The notes under the pieces are model-generated. The model worked only from the letters and a program-made list of their open reading frames with translations. It made no database searches and was not told where the DNA came from. A program made the translations under genes and the position numbers. This document shows, in pieces, positions 1 to 6,949 of a stretch of 9,755 nucleotides of DNA; position 1 is the first letter of the stretch; every line of letters starts with the position of its first letter. The DNA comes from an uncultured bacterium (GTDB lineage Bacteria; Armatimonadota; Zipacnadia; Zipacnadales; Zipacnadaceae). The stretch is from contig CALFVE010000410.1 in the NCBI GenBank assembly GCA_937928475.1, forward strand, positions 1 to 9,755, in the 5' to 3' direction.

Positions 1-3000
1 GCCGCCTTCCCCCACATCCAGGGCTTGCGGCTCCACGCTCTCGGCCTCCGCCGCGCCCACCGGCGGCGTGGCCGACACCGAGGTGTTGCCCACCAGGCTA
101 CGCAGCCACATGCCTTCCCAGGGGCGGACGAAGGTACGCGCCACGTTGATCCCTGGTACCGGCGTGATGATCAGGTAGTTGCCGATATCGCGGTCGTACA
201 CGAAGACGTAGGGATCTGTGCCCCCGGCGATCGCCGGCAGCAGGTTAGCAACCGGCAGGTTGACCAAGAAGGGGTTGGCCAGCATGTTCCAGGCCGGTCC
301 CATGGACATGACGAAGGGCCCGTTCGTGGACACCGGCGTACCGAAGCCGGCCACGGTATGCGGCGCGCGGTACTGTACCCACCAACTGCGCCCCGGACGC
401 GCCTCCAGAATCTGGGCGCTGCCGGGGGTGTCGGGCCCCACGTAGCCGGGCGGCGAAGCGGTCGGGTTCCAGCGCCGCAAGGCATTGGTCCCGAACAGCG
501 CCACCGGATCCCGGTTGAGAGGATCGAAGGGGATGCCGACCATGCTCAATCCCGCCGGCAGGCCCAACTGGAAGGCCCGGTAGCCAGTGAAGTCAACGCT
601 GGCCGTGGTGGGCACCGCCACCGTCTGGCTAGTCGGCACGAACGACCAGTCGGGGCTGGTCGGAGTGATGGTGACGTTGCCCGGAGCCAGCCCGGCCAGG
701 GTGTAGCGGCCCAGAGCGTTGGTGGTGGTGGTGTGCGTGCCATCCCCCACCGTGATCCCGGCAATGGGGTTGCCCGCCCAGTCCTGCAGCGTCCCGCTGA
801 CCGAGTAAGTCAGCGGGCGGGCGGTGAAGCTAATCCCGCTCACCGAGGCGCCGCGCACCGTCACCCGCCGGCTGGGCGGCTCAAAGCCGAAGAACTCCAG
901 GCTAGGTACCACGGTGTAGGTACCGTCAGCGACGCCCAGCAGTACGTAGCGGCCCTGATCATTGGTAACGGCACTGATGATCCCGTTGGTCACCGTGACC
1001 CCCGGCTTGGGCTGGCCGGCCTGGTCCACCACCCGCCCCATGATGGCGTGCTGGGTGGTGAAGAACCAGGTGAAGGTCTCCATCGCATTGCCGGCCCGGT
1101 CGCGCGCCGAGATCTTTAGGTAATCGGTGCGACTGAAGGGCAGACCGCCAGGCGGGGCGTAGGTGACTACCACGTCATTGAGGTTGGTGGAGTTGATCTG
1201 CAGGTCGGCGGTGATGTTGGTGCCGTTGAGCAGCACCTGGATGCTGCCGACATTGACGCCGGAGACGGCATCGCGCAGGTGCAAACTCACCGGAGCACTG
1301 GGGGAGACATCCGTGGCCCCCTGGGGCGGACTCAAGTCGCTGACCTGAGGCGGCTGGCGGTCAGCCAGGATAGTGAACCGCCAGGTGGTGTCGCTCTGGT
1401 TGCCTGACCTGTCGCGCGCGATCACCTGGACCCGTACCACCTGGTTCCAGGTGAAGGAGCCGGGGTACGTCACCAGCACCTGGGTGGGCGTGCCCGTGTT
1501 CGGCTGCTTGGTGATCCGACTGGACACGTCGGCGCCGGCGACAAACACCTGGATGCTGGCCAGGTTGACGCCGCCCGGGTCGTTGAGGGTGAACGAGATA
1601 GTAGTGTTCAGTGGCACCTCGGTGGCATCGGGCACCGGCGACTGGTCGCTGACCGTCGGCCCCACCGTGTCGGCAGTGCGCACCGAGCGGCTGCGCTCGT
1701 CCTTGTCCTCGTTAGGCACTTCATCAAACCCGGTTACGGCTACATAGTAAATGCGGCCGGGGCTGAGACCGGTGATCTCATAGGTGCTCTCCCCAGGCGG
1801 GAGAGTAGCCACCGCGGTAAGCGCCCTCACGTTGTCGAAGGCAGTGTTAGAGAACCACACATGATACCCGGCCAGGTCTGGCGGCGCGGGGTAGGTGGAC
1901 CAATCGAGCAAGGCGCTCACGCCCTGCGGGCCACTGGTGACCACCAGGTACGGCCGGACCAGGGGCGGCGCCGTGGTGTCCACCACCAGCACTTGCGCCG
2001 AAGACACGTCCGGGGCCGGGCTGTCCAGCGTGTCCGCGTCCGTGTAGGTGGCGGTCACGAGTTTGCCGCCGGCGCCGGCGATCACATTGAGGATACCGTC
2101 ACCCGAAGCGCCAGCGTTGCCCCGCGTCCTGATGGTTCCCCGGAAGACCCCGGTGCTCGCGCCGGTCTGATTGAGTGTCACCGTTTCCTGGTCGCCGGTC
2201 TCGGCCACCACAGCTACGTTCACGCTCCGCCGAAACTTCTTGTCCGGGTCAGTCACCTGCAGGTAGAGGGTGGAGCCTTCCTCCACCTGCGTGACCGGGG
2301 TCCAGGTGGCGTCGTTGATGCTTATCGTGGAAGGACTGTCAATCCAGGGACCGACGGCGACGGGATCGGCGGCTAGCGGCCAGGACACCGCCCCGCTATA
2401 GAAGCGATAAACATGCCGCCCATAGCCCAGCGCCGGAGAGTCGCCCCGGATAGTGATGGTGAACACCGCGCCGTCGGTGTAGTCAACGTCGGTCGGATCG
2501 GCCTGGTCCATCGGCGTCGGATAGAGGTTGCCGTCAATCTCCACATAGACACCACTCACCGGCGGCCGGTTATCCAGGTCCGTGTAGACGATGGAGTAGA
2601 CGAAGTTCGTGCTCAGATCGCCCGTGAGGGGCACCAGGGTCTGGGCCGGATCGTTGTTGGGCGGAGTGAGTGTCGGCGGCAGTTTCTGGAGGTCCACGAA
2701 GAACTCCTGGATCTCGCTCCAGACGGACATCGCCCCCAGCATGTCCTCGCTCTTCACCCGCCAGGACCACATGGTGAGGTCGGTAAGGTTGTCGGTCACC
2801 TGCACCGTGTTGGTGGTCGTGGTGTACTGGTAGTCGAAGGCGCCATTGGCGAAGCCGGTCTTGCTCAACTGCACCGTATACCGCACCACACTGTCTCCGG
2901 GATCCGGATCGGTGGCGGGATCCCAGCGCAGGGTGGGATTAGCGGTGTTGACGCTGATCCGGTCGGCCGGCGCAAAGCCGGATACCGGCGGGTTGGGGGG

Positions 3001-6000
3001 ATGGTTGATCACGATGCTGGGGCCGATGGCCGGGTTGGCGAGATCAATGGCCGGCCCGAACCAATCGTTGGCGCTGGTGCCGCCGCCGGCCCAGGCCGCG
3101 CCGTCATTGGCCTGGGCCCGAATCCAGTGTCGTCCCGGAGGCAGGGACACTGTGGTCGCGGTACGGTATTCCACCCCAGCGACGAAGTTATTGGCCGCGG
3201 GGTCAACCTTGACCATGTCGAAGACAGCATCAGGGCTGTTCGCCGCCTGCGTCTCTGAGGAGTACACGGCCACGCGGATGCTGGCAGGGGGCGTGTTGTC
3301 CACGTCGCTGTAAGTCACGAACAGGCGGAACGCGGTTGCCGGGGTGCCGTCGAAGACGGTGTCCGGATCCTGATGGTAGGCGCCCGACAGCCCCAGGTTG
3401 GGGTCATAGTCGTCGAAGATGCGGAAGGTGTCGCCCAGCACTACCCGATCCGCAACTAGGTCCCCGGCGCCACTGGCCTTGGTTACCGTCATGCTGTTGG
3501 CGGTGTTGGCGGTGATCCGATACACGCGCAAGGCGGCTAGGCCGGTCTGGAACTGGAGGAACTTGCCGACCAGGCTGCCGTCGGCGTAGGCCGGGCGGCC
3601 AAGCGGGCGGGTGAAGCGCAGGCGGGTGGCGTCCACTACCCGGGTAACGGTGTCGGCGGCGGGCGGCGAGAAGTAGAACTTACTGAGTTGCGGTGGGCGG
3701 TTGCCGATGACCAGCGGCCCCTCATAGTAACTTCCCGGGGCCGCCGGCAGGCGCACCATCTCCCCCTCCAACTTCAGGTCGGTGGGCGCGGAGCCCGGGA
3801 TCATAAAGTACTGGTCCCAATTGATCCAGTAAGCCCAGTTGTCCCAGAACTCGAAGAAGTAATTGTGCAAGCCGGGGTCGAGCACCATACCGGCGCGGGC
3901 GGTATCAAAGAAGTAATCGGCGCCGTCGTAATAGTTGGTGTCGGTGGGATCCACCTGCTCCATGTTGGCGGCGAACCAGTCCGTCACCTGGAACTTGTCC
4001 CCGGGGGCGATGCCTGCCGGCAGGGTGCCGGAGACGGTGATGGTCCCCGTGGTGGTGTTGGCCGTGTTGCCGACGATGGTGAACTCCTGGCCGGAGGCCG
4101 CGCCGGTCTGGAAGTGCACCTTCATGGCCGGCTTACCATTGGGATTGAAGGTGCCCGCCGGATAAGGAATTCCGAAGCCCGCCTGAATCGGCGAAGCGAA
4201 CTCGTAGGTGATGGTGCTGCCCGCCAGGCTCTTGACCTGCATCTGCCCCTGCACATCGCCGAAGAGGTCAATCCAGATGAGCGCTTTGAAGGGCCGGTCG
4301 CCCTGGGGGTCGCTATCTCGCGCCATCCCATCCTGGTCGGTGTAGGTGGTGCGGAAGACAAAGGCGGAGCCTTGCGGCCCCGAAGGCGGATCTAGCGAGG
4401 GATTGGTCAGGACGGGCTTGTGGTTCACCCGGAACCAGAACCAGTCGTTATCGCCGGGCGGCACCCCCAGATAGCCCGGGTCGGCGGGCTGGGCCGGGAA
4501 GGCACCGGAAGCAGGCTTGGCCGGGGGGCGATTGGGGTAGATGGCCGTGTTGATCCCGTCGCTGAAGGAGAAGTAGTACTGATAATCCCCTGCACCGCCC
4601 CCTCCGGGCAGCGAGGCGGCGGTGGCCTGGTAGTAGTAGACGCAACCGTCCGCGTAGATGCTGTCGGTGGGGTCCACCTTCAACATAGTGAAGGGCGTCC
4701 ACGCCGAGAGGGGATTACCGGCTGAATCGGTCTTGCGAATGAAGATCTGAGCGGCCTGCGGGGAGAGGTTGTCCGACTGCGTGTAGTTGATGCGGAAGAC
4801 AAAATTGGTATCGGTCGTCCACTTGCCGCCGCGGAAGGGGGCGCGCTTGCTGAAGTCATAGATGTCCTGGGGGTTGGCGACCACATAATTATCGGGATCT
4901 ACGTTGACCAGGTTGGGCCAAATGGTGTCGTCGTTGGTGTACCACATGGAAGGCGGCTGCGGACCGACGATCGGCCCCCAGGGAACCGAGCCGGCCAAAG
5001 CCTGGAAGGGATTGGGCTGGGAGTTGGGATAGACACCAGCAATGATCCCCAGAACTCCCCCGTTGGAGAGACCGAAGGGCACGTAGGGGAAGGCGCTCAA
5101 GCCAGGGTTCACCTTGGGATACTCGGCGGCGTCATAGGGGTAGCCGTAGCCGGCTTCAATGCCGGGGAAGTAATACGCGAAGCGCTGGGCGCCCACGCCG
5201 CTGGAGGGGGCCGGGCCGTTATCCGATACCCCCAGGCCCTGGCGCACCACGAAAGCCGCCCCCAAGCGCTCACCGGGCTGACCGAACATGGCCACCATCA
5301 TCTTCCCGGTCATAATCTGGCCGGTGACGTCATCGGTGATCTGGCCCACCGGCGGGTCCCAGTCCCGCGTGGCCAGGAACTGGTAGGAGTGCACCCCGGG
5401 AGGCAGGGAGGAGTAGGTGTTGCAGGCCGGCCGCCCGGTGAGGCCCTCCGTGAACATGTCCCAGACGTCCGAGCCGGTCAGATCGTAGGGAAAGCGCAGG
5501 GCATTGTGGAGCGCCTGCATGTAGTTGGTGGGGATCATGTCATAGCGATACACGTACTCCTGGCTCTTGCCGTTGTAGTCCAGGATTTCGCGCTGCATGT
5601 AGTAGGGCTGGCCGAACTTGTTGTCCAGGATGAGGATGACCTCGGGGTCGGGCACGATCCCCTCTTGGTTGGACTGGTGGGAGCCGATCCAGTCCATGTG
5701 CGGGTCGCCGATGCCGTAGCCCCAGTTGCGGGTGGCGTCCCGGCCGCGAACCCCGTAGTTGGAGTCCTGGGCCAGGACCTTGTTGCTGTCGGCCCAGTTA
5801 CCGTTAGCCAGCCCCTGGTAGCAATAGTTGTCGAAGTCCGCGTAGCGAAACCCCTCCCGGGGCATCAGCCGGCCTTCCACAGCCCGCCACACCGCCGTTA
5901 GCGTGGGGATGTAACTCCAGTAGACGCAGCGGAAGATATACTCGGAACTGCTCGACCCGGAGTCCGGGCGGCTGGGATTGGCGGAGGTCACGGTGAGGGG

Positions 6001-6660
6001 GTCAATGCCCGCCCCGTCGCTAGCGTACCAGTACATGATCTCGCCCGAGTCGCCCACGCTGCCCCCGGACATGCCGCTGAGGGGGACGGTGCGGTAGGTT
6101 CCCGAAGCGGTCAGGTCAGGCTGTCGGACGTAGGCATCGGCGTCGCTGTCCCACTTCTCCCACTGCACCCGGAAGCGGAAACCGAAGGTGATATCCCAGG
6201 AGGCCGGGTTGGCTCCCCCCAGTCTCCCGGTGCTGACCCGACCTACTAGGTGACTGTAGTTGTAGCCGGCAAAGGGACCCACGGTGAAGGTGCGGTTGCC
6301 GTCGCTGCCGTCCACGGCCACCCCTACGGCAGCGCCGTTCTGGAAGGGCCGGCCGCTGGTCGAGTACATGTTCCCGCCATACCCGGGGTTGTAGCTGATG
6401 GTATCCGGGAGGAACTCGACCGCGATGATGCGCTCGTTGACCCGCATCACGCCGTCGTCATCAGTCAGGCCGGTGTCCCAGGTGACGGTCGCTCGGAACC
6501 AGCGCTGGGAGTTGGCCGTGGCCAGTTCCGGATAGACGCCCAGGCCGTTGAAGCGCAGCGTCAGTTCAGCCCCGCGGGCCTGACCGAGCGACACGGCCAG
6601 GAACAGACAGGGAAGAACTACGAGCAGGGCGAGAGTGAGGGCGGAGATTCTGCTTCTCAT
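1..6660 (-). CDS. Giant secreted multidomain surface protein, partial (C-terminus beyond window)
   Basis: Starting at ATG 6658-6660, the frame stays open for 2220 codons to position 1 with no stop, so the C-terminus is missing. The start is fixed by GGAGGAA five bases upstream and by a signal peptide: MRSR, a hydrophobic core to about L25, then a likely cleavage near GQARG|AEL (residue 30). Visible layout: unassigned aromatic/Asp-rich region 31-620; Ig-like modules with DPTD..Y.DG signatures at about 621-700, 765-945, 1110-1200 and 1351-1430; FN3-like regions about 1221-1322 and 1562-1660; a domain with the 'TLNQTGASTGVFRGTI' pattern about 1441-1560; two Ig-like domains 1666-1870; two CarboxypepD_reg-like domains 1871-2028; Trp-rich duplicated module 2029-2200. 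Only four cysteines follow the signal peptide (245, 280, 413, 673). No catalytic motif was recognised. By inference it is exported and works as an adhesin, sheath or matrix protein. FN3 and Ig-like domains are typical of such proteins, but the exact role is unknown. Confidence 0.96.
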   Translation of the reverse strand, partial: MRSRISALTLALLVVLPCLFLAVSLGQARGAELTLRFNGLGVYPELATANSQRWFRATVTWDTGLTDDDGVMRVNERIIAVEFLPDTISYNPGYGGNMYSTSGRPFQNGAAVGVAVDGSDGNRTFTVGPFAGYNYSHLVGRVSTGRLGGANPASWDITFGFRFRVQWEKWDSDADAYVRQPDLTASGTYRTVPLSGMSGGSVGDSGEIMYWYASDGAGIDPLTVTSANPSRPDSGSSSSEYIFRCVYWSYIPTLTAVWRAVEGRLMPREGFRYADFDNYCYQGLANGNWADSNKVLAQDSNYGVRGRDATRNWGYGIGDPHMDWIGSHQSNQEGIVPDPEVILILDNKFGQPYYMQREILDYNGKSQEYVYRYDMIPTNYMQALHNALRFPYDLTGSDVWDMFTEGLTGRPACNTYSSLPPGVHSYQFLATRDWDPPVGQITDDVTGQIMTGKMMVAMFGQPGERLGAAFVVRQGLGVSDNGPAPSSGVGAQRFAYYFPGIEAGYGYPYDAAEYPKVNPGLSAFPYVPFGLSNGGVLGIIAGVYPNSQPNPFQALAGSVPWGPIVGPQPPSMWYTNDDTIWPNLVNVDPDNYVVANPQDIYDFSKRAPFRGGKWTTDTNFVFRINYTQSDNLSPQAAQIFIRKTDSAGNPLSAWTPFTMLKVDPTDSIYADGCVYYYQATAASLPGGGGAGDYQYYFSFSDGINTAIYPNRPPAKPASGAFPAQPADPGYLGVPPGDNDWFWFRVNHKPVLTNPSLDPPSGPQGSAFVFRTTYTDQDGMARDSDPQGDRPFKALIWIDLFGDVQGQMQVKSLAGSTITYEFASPIQAGFGIPYPAGTFNPNGKPAMKVHFQTGAASGQEFTIVGNTANTTTGTITVSGTLPAGIAPGDKFQVTDWFAANMEQVDPTDTNYYDGADYFFDTARAGMVLDPGLHNYFFEFWDNWAYWINWDQYFMIPGSAPTDLKLEGEMVRLPAAPGSYYEGPLVIGNRPPQLSKFYFSPPAADTVTRVVDATRLRFTRPLGRPAYADGSLVGKFLQFQTGLAALRVYRITANTANSMTVTKASGAGDLVADRVVLGDTFRIFDDYDPNLGLSGAYHQDPDTVFDGTPATAFRLFVTYSDVDNTPPASIRVAVYSSETQAANSPDAVFDMVKVDPAANNFVAGVEYRTATTVSLPPGRHWIRAQANDGAAWAGGGTSANDWFGPAIDLANPAIGPSIVINHPPNPPVSGFAPADRISVNTANPTLRWDPATDPDPGDSVVRYTVQLSKTGFANGAFDYQYTTTTNTVQVTDNLTDLTMWSWRVKSEDMLGAMSVWSEIQEFFVDLQKLPPTLTPPNNDPAQTLVPLTGDLSTNFVYSIVYTDLDNRPPVSGVYVEIDGNLYPTPMDQADPTDVDYTDGAVFTITIRGDSPALGYGRHVYRFYSGAVSWPLAADPVAVGPWIDSPSTISINDATWTPVTQVEEGSTLYLQVTDPDKKFRRSVNVAVVAETGDQETVTLNQTGASTGVFRGTIRTRGNAGASGDGILNVIAGAGGKLVTATYTDADTLDSPAPDVSSAQVLVVDTTAPPLVRPYLVVTSGPQGVSALLDWSTYPAPPDLAGYHVWFSNTAFDNVRALTAVATLPPGESTYEITGLSPGRIYYVAVTGFDEVPNEDKDERSRSVRTADTVGPTVSDQSPVPDATEVPLNTTISFTLNDPGGVNLASIQVFVAGADVSSRITKQPNTGTPTQVLVTYPGSFTWNQVVRVQVIARDRSGNQSDTTWRFTILADRQPPQVSDLSPPQGATDVSPSAPVSLHLRDAVSGVNVGSIQVLLNGTNITADLQINSTNLNDVVVTYAPPGGLPFSRTDYLKISARDRAGNAMETFTWFFTTQHAIMGRVVDQAGQPKPGVTVTNGIISAVTNDQGRYVLLGVADGTYTVVPSLEFFGFEPPSRRVTVRGASVSGISFTARPLTYSVSGTLQDWAGNPIAGITVGDGTHTTTTNALGRYTLAGLAPGNVTITPTSPDWSFVPTSQTVAVPTTASVDFTGYRAFQLGLPAGLSMVGIPFDPLNRDPVALFGTNALRRWNPTASPPGYVGPDTPGSAQILEARPGRSWWVQYRAPHTVAGFGTPVSTNGPFVMSMGPAWNMLANPFLVNLPVANLLPAIAGGTDPYVFVYDRDIGNYLIITPVPGINVARTFVRPWEGMWLRSLVGNTSVSATPPVGAAEAESVEPQALDVGEGG
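61..576 (-). repeat. Duplicated 'W-NPF ... W' module near the visible C-terminus (residues 2029-2200)
   Basis: Two related halves follow the CarboxypepD_reg pair. The first half runs from LPAGLSMVGIPFDPLN (2035-2050) to LEARPGRSWWVQY (2085-2097). The second runs from MGPAWNMLANPFLVNLPV (2120-2137) to FVRPWEGMWLRS (2178-2189). Each starts with a 'hydrophobic-PF/NPF' turn and ends with 'G..WW/W'. A domain of this type often sits near the end of giant secreted proteins in environmental bacteria, from memory of such proteins rather than a search. Its function is unknown to me. Confidence 0.55.
577..1050 (-). repeat. Two tandem CarboxypepD_reg-like beta-sandwiches (residues 1871-2028)
   Basis: The first reads IMGRVVDQAGQPKPGVTV, TNDQGRYVLLGVADGTYTV and ends SGISFTARP. 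The second reads YSVSGTLQDWAGNPIAGITV, TNALGRYTLAGLAPGNVTI and ends SVDFTGYR. Each is about 79 residues and has the classic 'G.v.D..G.P..Gv.V - T...G.Y.l.gl..G.Y.v' pattern of the carboxypeptidase regulatory-like fold, common in secreted bacterial proteins as a structural domain. Confidence 0.85.
1051..1665 (-). repeat. Two tandem bacterial Ig-like domains (residues 1666-1870)
   Basis: Two consecutive copies of about 100 residues each. Both start GPTVSDQSPVPDATEVP / PPQVSDLSPPQGATDVS, continue with a strand containing SIQVFVAG / SIQVLLNG, and end VQVIARDRSGNQ / LKISARDRAGNA. This is the familiar bacterial Ig-like pattern in which 'P..GATDV....' opens the fold and 'A.D.AGN' lies in the penultimate strand. 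They probably act as rigid spacers. Confidence 0.8.
2371..2610 (-). repeat. Ig-like DPTD module, copy 4 (residues about 1351-1430)
   Basis: The copy has TNFVYSIVYTDLDNRPP (1351-1367), MDQADPTDVDYTDGAVF (1384-1400) and GYGRHVYRFYSGAVSW (1412-1427). It is compact and keeps both signature motifs without an insert, so it is the best template for the module boundaries, about 80 residues. Confidence 0.7.
3061..3333 (-). repeat. Ig-like DPTD module, copy 3 (residues about 1110-1200)
   Basis: The copy has AFRLFVTYSDVDNTPPASI (1110-1128), then MVKVDPAANNFVAGVEY (1149-1165), PPGRHWIRAQANDGAAW (1174-1190). The DPTD signature is changed to DPAA and the tyrosine to phenylalanine, making this the most diverged copy in that loop. 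A second QTG/TANTAN element lies directly before it (1033-1082). Confidence 0.68.
3415..3564 (-). repeat. QTG/TANTAN element, copy B (residues 1033-1082)
   Basis: About 50 residues reading KFLQFQTGLAALRVYRITA, then NTANSMTV and LGDTFRIFDD. The FQTG, TANTAN and GD.F landmarks occur in the same order and at similar spacing as in copy A. It precedes Ig-like module 3 rather than splitting it. Confidence 0.6.
3826..4368 (-). repeat. Ig-like DPTD module, copy 2, with nested insert (residues about 765-945)
   Basis: The copy opens with FVFRTTYTDQDG (767-778) and closes with QVDPTDTNYYDGADYFF (902-918) and PGLHNYFFEFWDNWAYW (929-945). The two halves are split by about 100 residues, which include the separate 50-residue QTG/TANTAN element at 846-895. 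At DNA level the DPTD segment near 3941-3963 is visibly similar to that of copy 1 near 4666-4688, which supports duplication rather than convergence. Confidence 0.7.
3976..4125 (-). repeat. QTG/TANTAN element, copy A (residues 846-895)
   Basis: About 50 residues reading VHFQTGAASGQEFTIVGNTA, then NTTTGTITV and PGDKFQVTDW. It shares with copy B the order FQTG - short strand - I..NTAN - TxTV - GD.F.. followed by an acidic or aromatic end. It is nested between the two halves of Ig-like module 2. Confidence 0.6.
4561..4800 (-). repeat. Ig-like DPTD module, copy 1 (residues about 621-700)
   Basis: This is the first clear copy of a recurring module. It has the strand pattern VFRINYTQSDNLSP, then KVDPTDSIYADGCVYYY (661-677), and ends with YQYYFSFSDG (694-703). 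The consensus drawn from the four copies is Y[TS]D.DN.PP - short strand - DPTD..Y.DG..Y - G.H.Y.F...DG. Here the first motif is degenerate (YTQSDNLSP). It holds Cys673, the last cysteine in the visible protein. Confidence 0.7.
4801..6570 (-). other. Unassigned N-terminal region of the giant protein (residues 31-620)
   Basis: This part of the mature protein matches no domain I recognise. Residues 31-230 read as beta-rich sequence (for example AELTLRFNGLGVYPEL, then FGFRFRVQWEKW near residue 165). Residues 240-450 are rich in Tyr, Trp, Asp and Asn and hold three of the four mature cysteines (245, 280, 413). Phrases include FRCVYWSY, ADFDNYCYQG, GDPHMDWIGSHQSN and PGVHSYQFLATRDWD. The last resembles the 'G.H.Y.F' strand of the downstream Ig-like modules, so a divergent Ig-like unit may end here. 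Acidic and His residues (DPHMDW...H) could bind metal, but that is speculation. Confidence 0.5.
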
Positions 6661-6848
6661 CAGAGTTCCTCCGGACTGTAGGCTGATGACGCGCGCAACG
6701 ACTGGTCCGCCGGCTGGGGGCCGACGTTCAGGCTGGCTCTCACAGCACCGGGCGGGCACCCTCATGCTGCCGGCTCGGCGAGCCCCAGGCGAAGGGCGCT
6801 GCCGGCGCCAACTTGTGCTGCAACGGCTCGCGGCAGTTCTCCTCAGAT
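6661..6848 (-). other. GC-rich 5' leader of the giant gene
   Basis: Apart from the Shine-Dalgarno site this stretch has no gene I can support. A small perfect hairpin GGCGC-CGGCA-GCGCC lies at 6795-6809, and CAGCA/TGCTG arms near 6769 and 6743 could pair. I compared it by eye with cyclic-di-GMP, cobalamin and fluoride riboswitch cores and saw no match. Confidence 0.35.
6666..6672 (-). promoter_or_regulatory. Ribosome-binding site of the giant gene
   Basis: The minus strand reads GGAGGAA followed by CTCTG and then ATG, a near-perfect Shine-Dalgarno sequence with five-base spacing. It decides the start at 6660. Confidence 0.9.
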
Positions 6849-6878
6849 AAAAAGCACGGACAGCGAGCGCTGACCACG
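6849..6878 (-). terminator. Terminator-like hairpin with T-run
   Basis: On the minus strand CGTGGTCAGC (6869-6878) pairs with GCTGTCCGTG (6855-6864) around a GCTC loop, with one T-T mismatch and two G-T wobbles. It is followed by C and then TTTTT (6849-6853). The position, about 70 bases after the methyltransferase stop, suits a terminator for that gene. It also falls a few bases after the expected start of the promoter at 6892-6921, so it could act as an attenuator of the giant gene. Confidence 0.5.
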
Positions 6879-6891
6879 TACTTTTGCTCAT

Positions 6892-6921
6892 ATTCTATAA
6901 CAAACCTGCGCACCAAGTCAA
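6892..6921 (-). promoter_or_regulatory. Sigma70-like promoter upstream of the giant gene
   Basis: The minus strand has TTGACT (6916-6921, 5/6 match to TTGACA), an 18-base spacer and TAGAAT (6892-6897, 5/6 match to TATAAT). An overlapping TATAGA (6894-6899) gives a 16-base spacer. It sits in an AT-rich patch in an otherwise GC-rich gap. Transcription would start near 6885, leaving a leader of about 225 bases before the giant gene. Confidence 0.65.
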
Positions 6922-6949
6922 ACACATTCGCAGCGCCCGCTCCTGACAC

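Noticed and set aside
25..1119. Plus-strand open frame of 364 codons
   Set aside because: It is antisense to the giant gene. Its product is an Arg/His/Gly-rich string with no domain, while the opposite strand encodes clear CarboxypepD_reg and Ig-like domains.
1861..4395. Plus-strand open frames at 1861-2376, 2413-3258, 2846-3313 and 3688-4395
   Set aside because: All are shadows of the giant gene. The Val/Gly/His-rich products are what the complement of a beta-rich Asp/Thr/Pro protein gives in high-GC DNA.
6601..6660. Lipoprotein signal at VLPC (Cys18) of the giant protein
   Set aside because: The residues before the cysteine do not fit the lipobox (Pro at -1), and the hydrophobic core continues past it, so a normal signal peptide cleaved near residue 30 fits better.
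5389..6681. Plus-strand open frames at 5389-5901 and 6250-6681
   Set aside because: They are antisense to the N-terminal part of the giant protein, where the signal peptide and Shine-Dalgarno site fix the minus strand as coding.
6661..6848. Possible riboswitch in the leader of the giant gene
   Set aside because: No core of a known class could be matched by eye; only small GC-rich hairpins are present.
6740..6949. Minus-strand 69-codon frame directly after the methyltransferase stop
   Set aside because: It begins with a GTG adjoining the TAG stop in the same frame, has no ribosome-binding site, and runs across the promoter and terminator-like hairpin.
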